64,000 bases of DNA from Aestuariivita sp. (GCF_021404545.1 NZ_JAAWWD010000043.1:1-64000), one strand, 5' to 3'; counted from the first letter of the stretch, positions 44,982 to 54,391 are shown. Made by a program: numbers and translations. Notes: generated by a model from the sequence alone, not told the origin.

Positions 44982-45373
44982 GCTGTCAGGCCCCGGATCA
45001 GCCGCGCCAGCGCCTCAGGATCATAGCTGCCGCTGATCCGCATCCGGTGACCGCCCGCCAGCTCGATCTCGATGTAGTTCTCGGCGGCAGGTGCCGCCGG
45101 GGTAGACTTGGACTCCGCGACGATCTCTACGGGCAGAAACCGCGCCTCCTCTGCTGGGGGCGCAACCGAGGCGGGGTCCGGCGCATAACGGGGATCGCGC
45201 AGCCACTTGAAGATCAGGTTCGCGTTCACCGCGTAGCGCCGGGCTACCTGGGCCACCGAAACACCCGGCGCAGCCGTCTGGAAGCAGATCAACCGCTTCT
45301 CCTCGTCCGTCCACAGCCGCTTCGTCCGACGCGCCACGACATCACCATAGTGTCCACTATCAATGGTGGACAC
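44978..45373 (-). CDS. tnpA: IS66 accessory protein TnpA (HTH)
   Basis: A 131-residue protein with an N-terminal helix-turn-helix ([20 protein letters not shown], then [20 protein letters not shown]). It likely binds the IS ends. The C-terminal part ([20 protein letters not shown]) matches IS66 Orf1. It is the first gene of the IS66 operon. Confidence 0.92.
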   Translation of the reverse strand: MSTIDSGHYGDVVARRTKRLWTDEEKRLICFQTAAPGVSVAQVARRYAVNANLIFKWLRDPRYAPDPASVAPPAEEARFLPVEIVAESKSTPAAPAAENYIEIELAGGHRMRISGSYDPEALARLIRGLTA

Positions 45374-45417
45374 TATCCCGCACTCTCAGAACGCGGCAGT
45401 GCGGTCAGACCGGACGG

Positions 45418-47328
45418 TTACTTGGCGACTGGGATACCCAAGTCAAGAGAGCGGTTTTCATGCGTATAGGCTGGGCCCACAACGTAGTCCTCGAGCTCTA
45501 ACTCAGGGTTCATCATCGACGTTGTGAAAATAATCTGGAACGGTGCCTCAAAGGCTGTTGCATATTCAACGATCAGCTTTTGAAAGAGATGGCTGCGTTC
45601 CTCCTGCATCCCCTTGTCCTCGATGTTGTCAAATAAAAGGAACCTCGGATGGTAAAACGTATCATCCTTCATGGCGGCGAGAAACAAAGCAAAAATTGTC
45701 GCATTCTTGAGAAAGACATTGCTACTTTCCGCGAAATTATAAGTACCATCCACAGAGTTTGCATCATTTTTGAAGTTAACCGAAACGTCCTGCGCCGCAA
45801 TAAATTCATCTTGTCTTGGAAGATCTGATCTCAGGATCGCCGCGGCGATCCTCGATACACTGGATAGCGCCACTGTCCGCCTTTTGCCTGCCGCCGTGCG
45901 CAACGCTGCCGCGCGCGCATTGTTGATGTCCAATTCCTTCTGTACAGACGCTTTCTCTGCACTCAGCGCTTCAATATCTTCAGCAACTTGCAAGTTTGAC
46001 AGCAGATAGGCCTCTTCCGCATCGATGTGACCAATACGATTGGTGCGTGCTGCTAAAAACGCCTCCCGTGGCCCATTGGGACCGGAATATTTGACCTGGT
46101 ACTGCGTAAGGTCGCGCTTGTGCTCGCTGCGCATTTTTCTAATTTCAGCCAGCTTTTCGCCCAGAGATCCACTTTTTTGGCTTAACAGTTGGTTCGTTTC
46201 GCGCGACTGAATTTCTAGATCAAGTCTGATCTGATTGTAACGCGCCTTTTCAATGTCTGGGTCCAGATTCTCCTTGCAGACATGACATTGACCTTCGACG
46301 TCCGGAGCCAGAATTTCTTTGCCGCAGGCCGGACAGTGGCTGAAAGCGATTGCGCCTACAACGTCAAAAGACAGCTGCGCGGCAGCCAGCTTCGCTGTTT
46401 GCTCTTCGAGAAAACCTTGAAACTGGACAATTTCCCTGAGCTCAAATTCTGCTTCGCTAATGTCGCCCTCGAGGGCGGTGATAGCATCGCGTTGTCTTGA
46501 CAAACGAGTCCGAGCTGTCTTCCGATCGGACAAGAAAACGCCGACTTCTCCCGTATCGACATAACTATCAACGTCCCGAATCTCAGCGTGCAAACGTGCT
46601 TTCTCATCTGTCAGTTCTTGAAGCTTGGCATTGATTGAGGCCGGAGTTGCGAGCGCATTTTCCAGCTTAAGGGCACCCAAAAGGCTAGAGAGCTTGGCAT
46701 CGATCTTTGAGAACGCTTTCTCTTTGTTGCGAATTTCCAATCCAAGTTCGTAGAGCTCGTATCCACTGATACCGCAGATCAAATCGCCAACAGCCTCACG
46801 AATGCTTTGGGTATCGAATGACTCGTATCTGAATATTCGCATTGCTGGGGTGCGTTGATCAGAATAACAGAGCCGCAAGAGCTGATGCATCGTAATGTTG
46901 GACGCGCCATCACTCTGGGCCTCGGGGATTCCGAGCGACCGGAACATAACCTGGGAAAAGCTTTCCTTGCTTCCAGAGCGCCGGAGCGGGAAGGTCTCCC
47001 ATCTGTCCAAAGCACTTTTTGAGGCATCTTCGAAGCCCCCAAAAAAGACTGCAACCGGCTGTTGGGCAGACGAGGTGGCCCGTTTCAGAACCAGTTTGCC
47101 CTTTGGCGTCTCAATCTCAGCTTGAACCTCGTCACATCGACTGGCCACGTCCTTCCAATCATCAAACTCTCCGCCCAGAACGAAGAAGATGAAGTCGGCG
47201 ATCGTAGATTTACCAGAACCATTCTCACCGCGGATAATATTGACGCCGACATGGAATTTCTGGTCGTAGGCAGCGTGGCCCCGTCGCATGATGCGGAGTC
47301 GGTTGATCTGGAGATAACGATCGGCCAT
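45418..47328 (-). CDS. ABC/SMC-like ATPase of an ABC-three-component (ABC-3C) system
   Basis: A 636-residue ATPase from ATG 47328; the open frame upstream lies in the preceding gene. Walker A is GENGSGKST (34-42). A coiled-coil arm is interrupted by a four-Cys zinc hook (Cys332, Cys335, Cys348, Cys351: HCPACGKEIL and QCHVCKENL). The C-terminal lobe has ESSNVFLKNATIFALFLAAM and a Walker B-like FLLFDNIEDKGM. The layout fits the ATPase of ABC-3C conflict systems. The IS66 insertion replaces only the last residue: the reading frame now ends VAK and stop, whereas the uninterrupted frame would have ended VAKA and stop. Confidence 0.8.
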   Translation of the reverse strand: MADRYLQINRLRIMRRGHAAYDQKFHVGVNIIRGENGSGKSTIADFIFFVLGGEFDDWKDVASRCDEVQAEIETPKGKLVLKRATSSAQQPVAVFFGGFEDASKSALDRWETFPLRRSGSKESFSQVMFRSLGIPEAQSDGASNITMHQLLRLCYSDQRTPAMRIFRYESFDTQSIREAVGDLICGISGYELYELGLEIRNKEKAFSKIDAKLSSLLGALKLENALATPASINAKLQELTDEKARLHAEIRDVDSYVDTGEVGVFLSDRKTARTRLSRQRDAITALEGDISEAEFELREIVQFQGFLEEQTAKLAAAQLSFDVVGAIAFSHCPACGKEILAPDVEGQCHVCKENLDPDIEKARYNQIRLDLEIQSRETNQLLSQKSGSLGEKLAEIRKMRSEHKRDLTQYQVKYSGPNGPREAFLAARTNRIGHIDAEEAYLLSNLQVAEDIEALSAEKASVQKELDINNARAAALRTAAGKRRTVALSSVSRIAAAILRSDLPRQDEFIAAQDVSVNFKNDANSVDGTYNFAESSNVFLKNATIFALFLAAMKDDTFYHPRFLLFDNIEDKGMQEERSHLFQKLIVEYATAFEAPFQIIFTTSMMNPELELEDYVVGPAYTHENRSLDLGIPVAK

Positions 47329-47329
47329 G

Positions 47330-47833
47330 TCAGACACTCCTGCGCAATCCGCAGCTCGAACGCAGGCTGCCCATACCGTTGTCATGGCTAGCTGAATAAT
47401 GATTAACGAGAAAGCGAGCCAAAGCGATCTCTTGCGCACTATCGATGCGGTTCGTGATGTCTCCAAATAGAGACGATCCAAGTGTGCTTAGCTCGGCAGA
47501 TTTGTCTGCAAAGCTCTCAATGTTCAGAAGGCCTTTGCCAGCAAGGGCGCGCAGAGCTGATGTTTGCGCGCTCTCCATCTGATGAAAGAGAAGAGGTGAG
47601 GCGGGGTAGGACAAAAAGACCTTATCTGGTTTTGGAATTGCCAGATCGCGGAACGCACTTCTGACATCAGCCGTCATGGTGACTCGGTGGAGCAAGGGCG
47701 CGTTGGCAAAAAAGAAGTCCAGAATATAGAGCCGCTCAAGATGAACCGGTCGCCGCCATTCCAACAGCAATCCACCCACACGTCGGATACAATCATAGAC
47801 ATCAAATTGAGAGTACCAAAGCCGCGCACTCAT
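47330..47833 (-). CDS. ABC-3C middle component
   Basis: A 167-residue protein between effector and ATPase. It is mixed helical (LWYSQFDVYDCIRRVGGLLL; then HLERLYILDFFFANAPLLHR). The segment LERLYILDFFFANAP followed by a hydrophobic region and a short C-terminal helix is typical of ABC-3C middle components, which couple the ATPase to the effector. Its ATG overlaps the effector stop (47830-47833) and its stop lies one base before the ATPase start. Assignment rests on context and pattern. Confidence 0.65.
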   Translation of the reverse strand: MSARLWYSQFDVYDCIRRVGGLLLEWRRPVHLERLYILDFFFANAPLLHRVTMTADVRSAFRDLAIPKPDKVFLSYPASPLLFHQMESAQTSALRALAGKGLLNIESFADKSAELSTLGSSLFGDITNRIDSAQEIALARFLVNHYSASHDNGMGSLRSSCGLRRSV

Positions 47834-49005
47834 ACCGGTTTATCCCACCGAATATGGCATTGTTCAGTCAAAAAATACAAACCGGACAGGACCGCAGAGG
47901 CCGGAAACTTCGTCTCGCCAAAACACTTGGCAGTCAGGGGATCGAGAACGTTGTCCTGAAGGGCTGTTCGCACCACATCTTCGGTCGCACCTTTGCAGAT
48001 ATGGGGATGGAAAACGTGAGTCACAAACCGTGTCTCGATTTCAGCCAACAGCGCATCGTGGTCTTCTTTCGCGGCAGTATACAATCCCGTCTTTGCGTAG
48101 CCACGCGCGAACTTGTTCTGGGCATCATTGGCATAGTCGTATTCCGCCTCTCGGTCAGCATCAATCAGCTTCTGCAGTAGATCACGACGGTCTCGGTCAG
48201 ATTTTGAGCCATAGTCAACAAAGGCCATCGTGCCTTTTGCTGGCGTCACGTTGCTTTGGGTCCTTTCGATATGACGTTTGATTCCACGATACACGACATC
48301 GTCGCGATCTTTGGGCTTGCAAATCGAAATGTGATCTCGATCGACGGCCACAGGATTGGCACCGGGGATCCCGGGGTCGGCGGACTCTCTTGAGACGACG
48401 AGGACCGCTTTGTAGGTGGTGTGTTTCTCGTAGTAGACCTTTGTCACGTGATCGCCGTTCGCGGCGCAGAACTTGCGATAAGCCTTGTTGAGATCCTCCA
48501 GCATACCGGTCTCATTGCCCAAGAGTTTGATGTGCTTTGAGGCACCTGGTACAGCATCCACGATATTGGCAATGGACGCACCAATGTGCGGTGTTGATAG
48601 GAAAATCACGAGTTTGGTTGCAATTGATACGGATACCCAATCCGCGTCGTCAGCGTCCACGGACGCTCGCAGGATCATCTTGGCAAGAATTCCCCCAAGA
48701 CTGTGAGTAACGAACACCAGTGGGCGTTTCCCTAGCCCTTGACCGGCAAATTGTTCGAGAACGTTGTCAGCACGCTCGAACATATCCATCTCTTTCTTGG
48801 CCCACTTTTCGAAAACAGCCGCGCCATAGCCTAAGCAATAGGCGTTGCATGGGCCGATATCCTCAGTGAGCCATTTAGGCCAAAAACCGTTGTCCCCGCC
48901 ACAGTCCCATGTCGAATGGGCATCACCGGACAATCCGTGGACAAACACGATGTCGATGATCGCATCAGTAGCACTATGGATTTGTTTGAATACCGTTTCG
49001 CCCAA
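47830..49005 (-). CDS. Alpha/beta-hydrolase effector of the ABC-3C system
   Basis: A 391-residue protein. The N-terminal hydrolase domain shows the oxyanion region IIDIVFVHGLSGDAHSTW and the nucleophile elbow FVTHSLGGILAKM with Ser102. A likely acid/His pair is in AVDRDHISICKP. It resembles lipase/esterase domains of the DUF676 type. The C-terminal 150 residues (EYDYANDAQNKFARGYAKTG; VLSGLYFLTEQCHIRW) match the style of ABC-3C C-terminal domains. The predicted role is to attack lipids or other esters of the host cell when the ATPase senses invading DNA. Confidence 0.72.
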   Translation of the reverse strand: MGETVFKQIHSATDAIIDIVFVHGLSGDAHSTWDCGGDNGFWPKWLTEDIGPCNAYCLGYGAAVFEKWAKKEMDMFERADNVLEQFAGQGLGKRPLVFVTHSLGGILAKMILRASVDADDADWVSVSIATKLVIFLSTPHIGASIANIVDAVPGASKHIKLLGNETGMLEDLNKAYRKFCAANGDHVTKVYYEKHTTYKAVLVVSRESADPGIPGANPVAVDRDHISICKPKDRDDVVYRGIKRHIERTQSNVTPAKGTMAFVDYGSKSDRDRRDLLQKLIDADREAEYDYANDAQNKFARGYAKTGLYTAAKEDHDALLAEIETRFVTHVFHPHICKGATEDVVRTALQDNVLDPLTAKCFGETKFPASAVLSGLYFLTEQCHIRWDKPV

Positions 49006-49388
49006 TCGTTACTGCCTCGTCGCTTCTTTTTGAGGGCAGCCGGTACCCCAAATTGATTTTATTGGAATATGCCGCATCGCGGATATGTGGTCCACACCTT
49101 TAAGCTGACTGGCGGCACCGCGACCAACGATCCCAAAATCAAGACACCACTCCGCACAATTGGTACGGTAAATTTTCGCGCAGCACTTTTATTGGTATGC
49201 CGGCCATTCACGTGCCAATGCGATGAGCAAAAACACCGGCGCATAAGAGAGATACTTTTCTTGCAAAGAACTGGAATGTAGCCGCGACGGATATGAAGGA
49301 CTGCTTTTCATCATTTGATACGATCACCCTATATCTAGAGCGAAGGTCACCATCTCGACTGCCCAAAAGACATGCCATCCTTGCCACC
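49006..49388. other. Intergenic region between ABC-3C and transfer genes
   Basis: About 380 bases with no supported gene. It holds an imperfect direct repeat: TTTTATTGGAATATGCCG (49057-49074) and TTTTATTGGTATGCCGG (49187-49203). The region is A/T-richer than the neighbouring virD4 gene and contains the promoter side of the ABC-3C operon. Confidence 0.4.
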
Positions 49389-51404
49389 CTATCGAGCAAC
49401 CAACTTTTCGCCATCCTCCTCTCGCAGCATCGCTTCCATGTCGTCTAAGCCATCGACAGCAGAGCGCATCTGCGCCTCATCAACAACGCTTTCAGCCTCG
49501 GCATACGCGATCTGGCTTTCGAAATCCATCTCCATCTGGCGCTGTTCCTGGGCGATCACAGCTTGAACGATGGGCGCGGTCTTCTTTGGAATGCCGTCGT
49601 TTTGTCCTGAGAATGGACCGCTGCTCGCAGCTTGGCGTGCGGTCGCCACAACGGCGTCACGTCCACCTGGTCCACTCGCAGGCGGCGTCATCGGCATGGC
49701 GCGCACACTCAGCGGCAGCGTGCCCTGCGATCCCCCTCCCCCCGGCTTCGGAAACGGCAACTCGCCTGATTGCGCCGCGTGGATCGCCTTGAAGAGCCGG
49801 TCGTCAAAATACTGGATCCGTTTGGCTCGGACCGGCATTTGCGCGTCGATCACCATGACGATCTCATCGAGCGGTAGGCGGCGCGCTTCATCTTCAGGCA
49901 ACAACGAGCTCTCTTCAGTCCGAGTGGACTGGCTACGGCCCTCGAAGGGGTTCTTGCCGATGGACTGGGATCGCGTGATGACGGTCTTCGTGGTCTTACC
50001 GACCGCCTTGCTCAGCTCCTCGACAGTCTTTTCATCGGAGGGCGTCAGATAGAGCTTCACACCGGCATTGCCTTGCAGGGCGCGGCGGGTGTTCTCGCCG
50101 TAGATTTCATCGAGGGCGGGGATGGTTTGGGTGACCACGGCCAAATGCCCGCGATAGGTGCGCAGGGTCTCGATGCTCTCGACCACGATGGGCATCTTGC
50201 CGAGACGGTTGAACTCGTCGAGCATGATCATCACCGGCCAGGGTTCATCCGGCCCGGGATCCTTTTCCTGCATGGCCGAGAGCAGGTCGGAGAAAAACAG
50301 CCGGATCAGCGGCGCGAGCGGCTTCACCATCAGCGGCTGGACCACGAGATAGACCGAAAAGGGTTTCTTGCGGATCGTCCGGAAATCGAAGTCCGACACC
50401 GCCGTTGCCTCGTCTATGGCCGGGTTCTGCCATTGGTCGAGCCCCGAGGTCATCAGGAGCGAGACGTAGGAGGTCAGCGTGTCGTTGTTGGTGGACGCGA
50501 GCCGCGTAAAGATCAGCTTGGCCGCCCTGTTGTCGACTTCATGGCCCCGCGCGAAATACTCCTTCTGCTTGTTCCCTCCGGAGGCCGCGATGCGGTAAAT
50601 CTCGCCCAAGGTGGGGCGCTTGCGCTGGAAGGCCAGCAGGCCTGCCGCCACGAAGAGATCGATCCCGCCCTTAAGGAGGCCCTGCACCCGGTCGTTGTCG
50701 CTCTGCAGGAAGAGCGTCGCGAGGAGCTGCAATTCCATCTGCTGGCGGGCGGGGTCTTTCAGCTCAAAGATGCGCAAGAGCGGGTTGTAGCGATGCGTGC
50801 GCTTGCCCTCCCAATCGGTGGGGGCAAAGCGATAGACCTTGTCGCCTTGGGTTGCGCGGTGCCGGGCCGTGGCCTCGAAACATTCGCCCTTCACATCGAG
50901 CGTCACGGCAGAGCCTTGCCAGGTCAGCAGGTTCGGAATGACAAAGCCCGTGGTCTTGCCGCGGCCCGTGGGGGCCACGATCAGCGCATGGGGGAAAACC
51001 TTCGAGCAAATGTAATTGGCGCGGGAGCCCGGCGTCCCCAGCTTGCCGAGGATGAACCCGGTCCCTGGCGCCCCGAAGAACCCATTGGCCTTCATCTCGC
51101 GCGCGGTCTGCCAATGGGTCTGGCCAAAGCGTGTCAGGGCGGACCCCGAGAGGGCGAGGCTCAGCATCAGCCCGGCGGCGGCGAAGCTGCCGATGATCAG
51201 GTGAATAAGTTGCGCGTCCTCTGGGCGGCGATCGAGGATCGCCAGATAGTTCTGCGCGATATAGGCAAAATCGATCTCGGCCCCGAAGCCGAGATCCTGG
51301 TAGGTCAGCACCGCCGAGGCGATAGTATAGCCCATGGCCCCGGTCACCAGCGTCACAAGCAGGACGCCGGTCGCGATCCGCGCTTTTCCCATGGAGGCGC
51401 TCAA
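49389..51404 (-). CDS. virD4: VirD4/TraG-type coupling protein
   Basis: A 671-residue type IV coupling protein. Two N-terminal membrane helices (TGVLLVTLVTGAMGYTIASA and LIIGSFAAAGLMLSLALSGS) precede Walker A APTGRGKTTGFVIPNLL and Walker B VMIMLDEFNRLGKMP. The C-terminal tail is acidic. It brings the relaxase-DNA complex to the secretion channel. It overlaps the relaxase gene by 4 bases and is the last gene of the mob operon. Confidence 0.93.
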   Translation of the reverse strand: MSASMGKARIATGVLLVTLVTGAMGYTIASAVLTYQDLGFGAEIDFAYIAQNYLAILDRRPEDAQLIHLIIGSFAAAGLMLSLALSGSALTRFGQTHWQTAREMKANGFFGAPGTGFILGKLGTPGSRANYICSKVFPHALIVAPTGRGKTTGFVIPNLLTWQGSAVTLDVKGECFEATARHRATQGDKVYRFAPTDWEGKRTHRYNPLLRIFELKDPARQQMELQLLATLFLQSDNDRVQGLLKGGIDLFVAAGLLAFQRKRPTLGEIYRIAASGGNKQKEYFARGHEVDNRAAKLIFTRLASTNNDTLTSYVSLLMTSGLDQWQNPAIDEATAVSDFDFRTIRKKPFSVYLVVQPLMVKPLAPLIRLFFSDLLSAMQEKDPGPDEPWPVMIMLDEFNRLGKMPIVVESIETLRTYRGHLAVVTQTIPALDEIYGENTRRALQGNAGVKLYLTPSDEKTVEELSKAVGKTTKTVITRSQSIGKNPFEGRSQSTRTEESSLLPEDEARRLPLDEIVMVIDAQMPVRAKRIQYFDDRLFKAIHAAQSGELPFPKPGGGGSQGTLPLSVRAMPMTPPASGPGGRDAVVATARQAASSGPFSGQNDGIPKKTAPIVQAVIAQEQRQMEMDFESQIAYAEAESVVDEAQMRSAVDGLDDMEAMLREEDGEKLVAR

Positions 51405-53740
51405 TGGACCTGACCCCGCTCGGTCTCGCCATCCACGTCTGTCGCGCGGTGTTTTTCATATTCGGTGTCGGCCAGATCATCGACCACCTGGCGCAAGGCC
51501 TCCGTGTTGGCCGTCGCGGCATCCGATTGCAGGTAGACCTTGGCGACATAGAGCCGGTCGAGGCGGTCCTCGAGAACCTTGTCCAGCGCATCGGCATCGC
51601 CGGATGTGAGCCGCTCGAGTTGGCGAATGTCCAGCACCCGCGCGATCTCGCCACGGAAGGCGTCCCGCTCCACCTCGGTCTCGAAGGGCGCGGACAACTC
51701 CCCCGCCCGCTCATGGTCCAGAACACGCGCAATCTCGTCTGCAAGGCGGTCGGCACGGTCAGACTGCGGCGCAGTTTCACCGCGGGCTGCGAGGAGTGCG
51801 TCGCGCGTGCCAGACCCAAGCCCGTCGCGCATCTCGGTTTCGCGGCGGACCTGATTGATGACCTCCGTGTCCCGTGTCTCGACGACGGCGGCATAGGTCG
51901 CTCCAAGCCCACGGGCGAGGTGGGACGGCATGTCCGGATAGCGCGCGCGCAAGTCATCCGCGACAGCATCTGCAACGGGCATGCGGTGGTCGCGTGCCTC
52001 CATGATCCGGTCGACCTCGCGGACAATCTCACTGGCGCGGGCCGCATCGGTGATGGTCTCCCTATAGGGCTCAGACCGGTCGATCACATCGCCCGGGCGT
52101 GCAAGCAGGTCCGGGTGTGCTGCGAGATACGCGCGCTGCTCGGTCTCGATCCGGCGCTCCGCCCGCGAGACAACCTCCCAGTCCCGGTCCTCGATCTGCT
52201 GCGCTGTCTGGCCGTCTGCGCGCATCTCCTGACGGATTGTCCCTTCCATCGCCCGGACCGCGCCCTCATGATAATGGAACCGCTCGCTGACCGGTTCCGC
52301 TTCCACGACACCATCCCGGCGCAGCACGTTCTCCCGTTCCAACAGAGTGCCAAGTTCGACATGCACGTCATTCAGGATGTCGCGCGCCTGTTCAAGATCA
52401 GCGCGGCGCTCAAGATTCAGATCGCGAGCCTCGGCCACCTTGGAGAGATCATTGGCGATCCATTGATGCTCGAGCGCTGCATTTGAGGCGCCCGTCTCGA
52501 TCCGGGCCACCACTTCCGTTGTGCTGATCCCGGTGCCCCGTAGTGCCGCGTCAATGCGCGATCTCAGGTCGGGCTCGGCCAGTCGCTCGCGCTGGCTGGC
52601 GTCGATATTGGCTTCGGAATAGATCCCGCCCTCCGAGGGGGTCTCTGACAGCGTGGATGATCGCAGCCCCAAGGGCTGCATGTGCTGGACGTGCGCCTGG
52701 ATGGCGGTGAGGCTTTTCTCCAGCGCGGGCCGCTCGGCATCGGGCTTCTCGGCGATCATGCCCTGCACTCGCGCGAGCTTTTCCGCATAGAGGCTTCTCA
52801 GATCCTCGAAGCTTTGATCCTCGGCCATATACACATCTCCTGTTCGGTCCATCTGTCCGCCATGCGCCAGCACCTCGCCCGCGCGGAAGAGTGCTGCGGC
52901 AATATCCTCGCGGGCCTCCCGGGAGGCCTCCGCAGCAAGCGAATGGTAAACGGTTCTGGTGTTGGCGATCTCCGCCAGCGTCCGGGTCAGGTCCTGCCCC
53001 ACGCGTTCGCGCTCGCGGGGCGCGCGACCCTCTTCTTTCGCGGCGTAGACCTCGCTGGTCCGGGCTGGGTAATGTACAGCCCCGCGATCCACCCGGCGCG
53101 TGGCTTCCAGCCGCACGCCGTACTTCTCCGCCTCCTCGGCCATGGCGAGGCGGAAATCGTCATAGTTGAAACGGTGGTTGCGCCCCAGAAAGAAGAACTC
53201 GCCTTCCTGCGAGCGGCGGTTCAGCACCAGATGCGCATGCGGGTGATCGCGGTCCTCATGCACCGCGATGATGTAGTCGAAATGCCCCGCGTCGGTCTGG
53301 AAGAACCGCTCGGCCACATCCGTCGCGATGTCGCGCACATCCTCCCCACGCGTGCCGATGGGGAACGACATGAGCATGTGGGTGGTCTGGCCCAGCTTGG
53401 GCTTGAAGCCCGCATCCCACCGCTTGGCAAAGCGCTCGGTGAGGTCCTTGATGTCACCCGCCTCGAGCTTCGCCTTGCCATCGAGGAACCCGCTACTGTC
53501 GACGATATGGGTAGACTTGGTGGTGAGGTAATCGAGCTGGTTTGCGAGCTGCGATTTGGTATGCGTACCCCCGCCCCGGATCGCCTTGAAGACCGCTGGC
53601 CGATGCCCCGCAGCCGCGCGCATGAGCTGGGTCTGCTTGGCGACATGTAGCCCCTGCATTGAGCCCCGAACGCGGCTCCAGCCATCCCGGAAGACCTCGC
53701 CCGTGACGGCATGGACGGCATCATTCAGCCGCATGCGCAA
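51401..53740 (-). CDS. MOBP-type relaxase (VirD2/MobA-like)
   Basis: A 779-residue relaxase. The N-terminal catalytic domain has the Tyr-containing stretch LANQLDYLTTKSTHIVD and the His-rich metal motif HEDRDHPHAHLVLNRR. The long C-terminal part is helical and charged (repeated DRI, ARYPDMPSHL) and probably mediates transport signals. It nicks oriT and pilots the strand into the recipient. It overlaps the MobC-like gene upstream by about 20 bases and virD4 downstream. Confidence 0.92.
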   Translation of the reverse strand: MRMRLNDAVHAVTGEVFRDGWSRVRGSMQGLHVAKQTQLMRAAAGHRPAVFKAIRGGGTHTKSQLANQLDYLTTKSTHIVDSSGFLDGKAKLEAGDIKDLTERFAKRWDAGFKPKLGQTTHMLMSFPIGTRGEDVRDIATDVAERFFQTDAGHFDYIIAVHEDRDHPHAHLVLNRRSQEGEFFFLGRNHRFNYDDFRLAMAEEAEKYGVRLEATRRVDRGAVHYPARTSEVYAAKEEGRAPRERERVGQDLTRTLAEIANTRTVYHSLAAEASREAREDIAAALFRAGEVLAHGGQMDRTGDVYMAEDQSFEDLRSLYAEKLARVQGMIAEKPDAERPALEKSLTAIQAHVQHMQPLGLRSSTLSETPSEGGIYSEANIDASQRERLAEPDLRSRIDAALRGTGISTTEVVARIETGASNAALEHQWIANDLSKVAEARDLNLERRADLEQARDILNDVHVELGTLLERENVLRRDGVVEAEPVSERFHYHEGAVRAMEGTIRQEMRADGQTAQQIEDRDWEVVSRAERRIETEQRAYLAAHPDLLARPGDVIDRSEPYRETITDAARASEIVREVDRIMEARDHRMPVADAVADDLRARYPDMPSHLARGLGATYAAVVETRDTEVINQVRRETEMRDGLGSGTRDALLAARGETAPQSDRADRLADEIARVLDHERAGELSAPFETEVERDAFRGEIARVLDIRQLERLTSGDADALDKVLEDRLDRLYVAKVYLQSDAATANTEALRQVVDDLADTEYEKHRATDVDGETERGQVH

Positions 53741-54302
53741 ACTCCCTCAGCGCGGCCGTGGCCTGCAGCTGCATCACGTCACGACGGCGGCGCAGAAGCA
53801 GATCGATCTCGTCAGCAGAATCCAGGATGAACCGCGCCAGCCCGCGCATCTGCGCAAGGCGCAATTCGGTAAACTCCGGGCCAGCCCCCTGCCCCTGCCG
53901 GTTGGCCTGCGCCATCTGCTTGGCGATCTGCGCGACCCCATTGCCGACCTCGTGCAGCGAGGCGCGATAGCGCGCCATCTCTGCTGCCATCTGCGCGTCC
54001 GGAACGAACACCCCGCCTGCCGTCTGAATGAGCCGCCGCAGCCCCTCGGCCCGGCTCTCGATCCCGGCTTCGGCCAACACCTCGTCGAGCGCCGCAAGCT
54101 CCGCAGCCGTAACCTTCACACTGACCGCTAAGACCGGGATCGCGGCATCCGTCTGGCGCTCGGCATCAGCTTTGAGCGTGTACTGAATCGCCCGCACCGA
54201 CACGCCAAACCGTTCCGCCAGCACTGAAGTGGAAATGCCTTCCGCAGCTTCGCGAACGATCTCCATGCGGTCCGCATCTGTGAGACGTTTTGAGCGCGAC
54301 AT
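53721..54302 (-). CDS. MobC-like relaxosome accessory protein with HTH
   Basis: A 193-residue DNA-binding protein. The N-terminal HTH reads RMEIVREAAEGISTSVLAER followed by FGVSVRAIQYTLKADAE. A MobC-type region follows (VKVTAAELAALDEVLAEAGI; then ASLHEVGNGVAQIAKQMAQA). It likely binds oriT and recruits the relaxase encoded downstream. It is the first gene of the mob operon. Confidence 0.8.
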   Translation of the reverse strand: MSRSKRLTDADRMEIVREAAEGISTSVLAERFGVSVRAIQYTLKADAERQTDAAIPVLAVSVKVTAAELAALDEVLAEAGIESRAEGLRRLIQTAGGVFVPDAQMAAEMARYRASLHEVGNGVAQIAKQMAQANRQGQGAGPEFTELRLAQMRGLARFILDSADEIDLLLRRRRDVMQLQATAALREFAHAAE

Positions 54303-54358
54303 GCGAAGAAAGACCCCCTATTTCCTGCCACCTTCCACCAAGGCTGCCCCTACCTTAC

Positions 54359-54391
54359 GATAATATACCTAGCTGTCAATTATATACTTAC
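54359..54391. promoter_or_regulatory. Operator-like A/T-rich repeats in the mob promoter
   Basis: GATAATATACCTAG (54359-54372) and AATTATATACTTAC (54378-54391) resemble the palindrome GATAGTATACTATC found before the virB operon. They start 19 bp apart, about two helical turns, and lie about 55-90 bases upstream of the MobC-like start. Confidence 0.4.

Larger units (their letters stand above)
43056..45421 (-). mobile_element. Complete IS66-family insertion sequence with target duplication
   Basis: The element is 2366 bp. Its left end (43056-43076) starts GTAACCGTCCGG, and the right end (45401-45421) is its reverse complement except at one of 21 positions. The 8-bp sequence TTGGCGAC occurs directly on both sides (43048-43055 and 45422-45429), the duplication size expected for IS66. 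Inside are tnpA, tnpB and tnpC on the minus strand, all intact. It landed in the last codons of the ABC-3C ATPase gene. Confidence 0.95.

Noticed and set aside
50073-51413. 446-codon plus-strand frame
   Set aside because: Antisense to virD4, whose Walker motifs are intact; no protein-like features.
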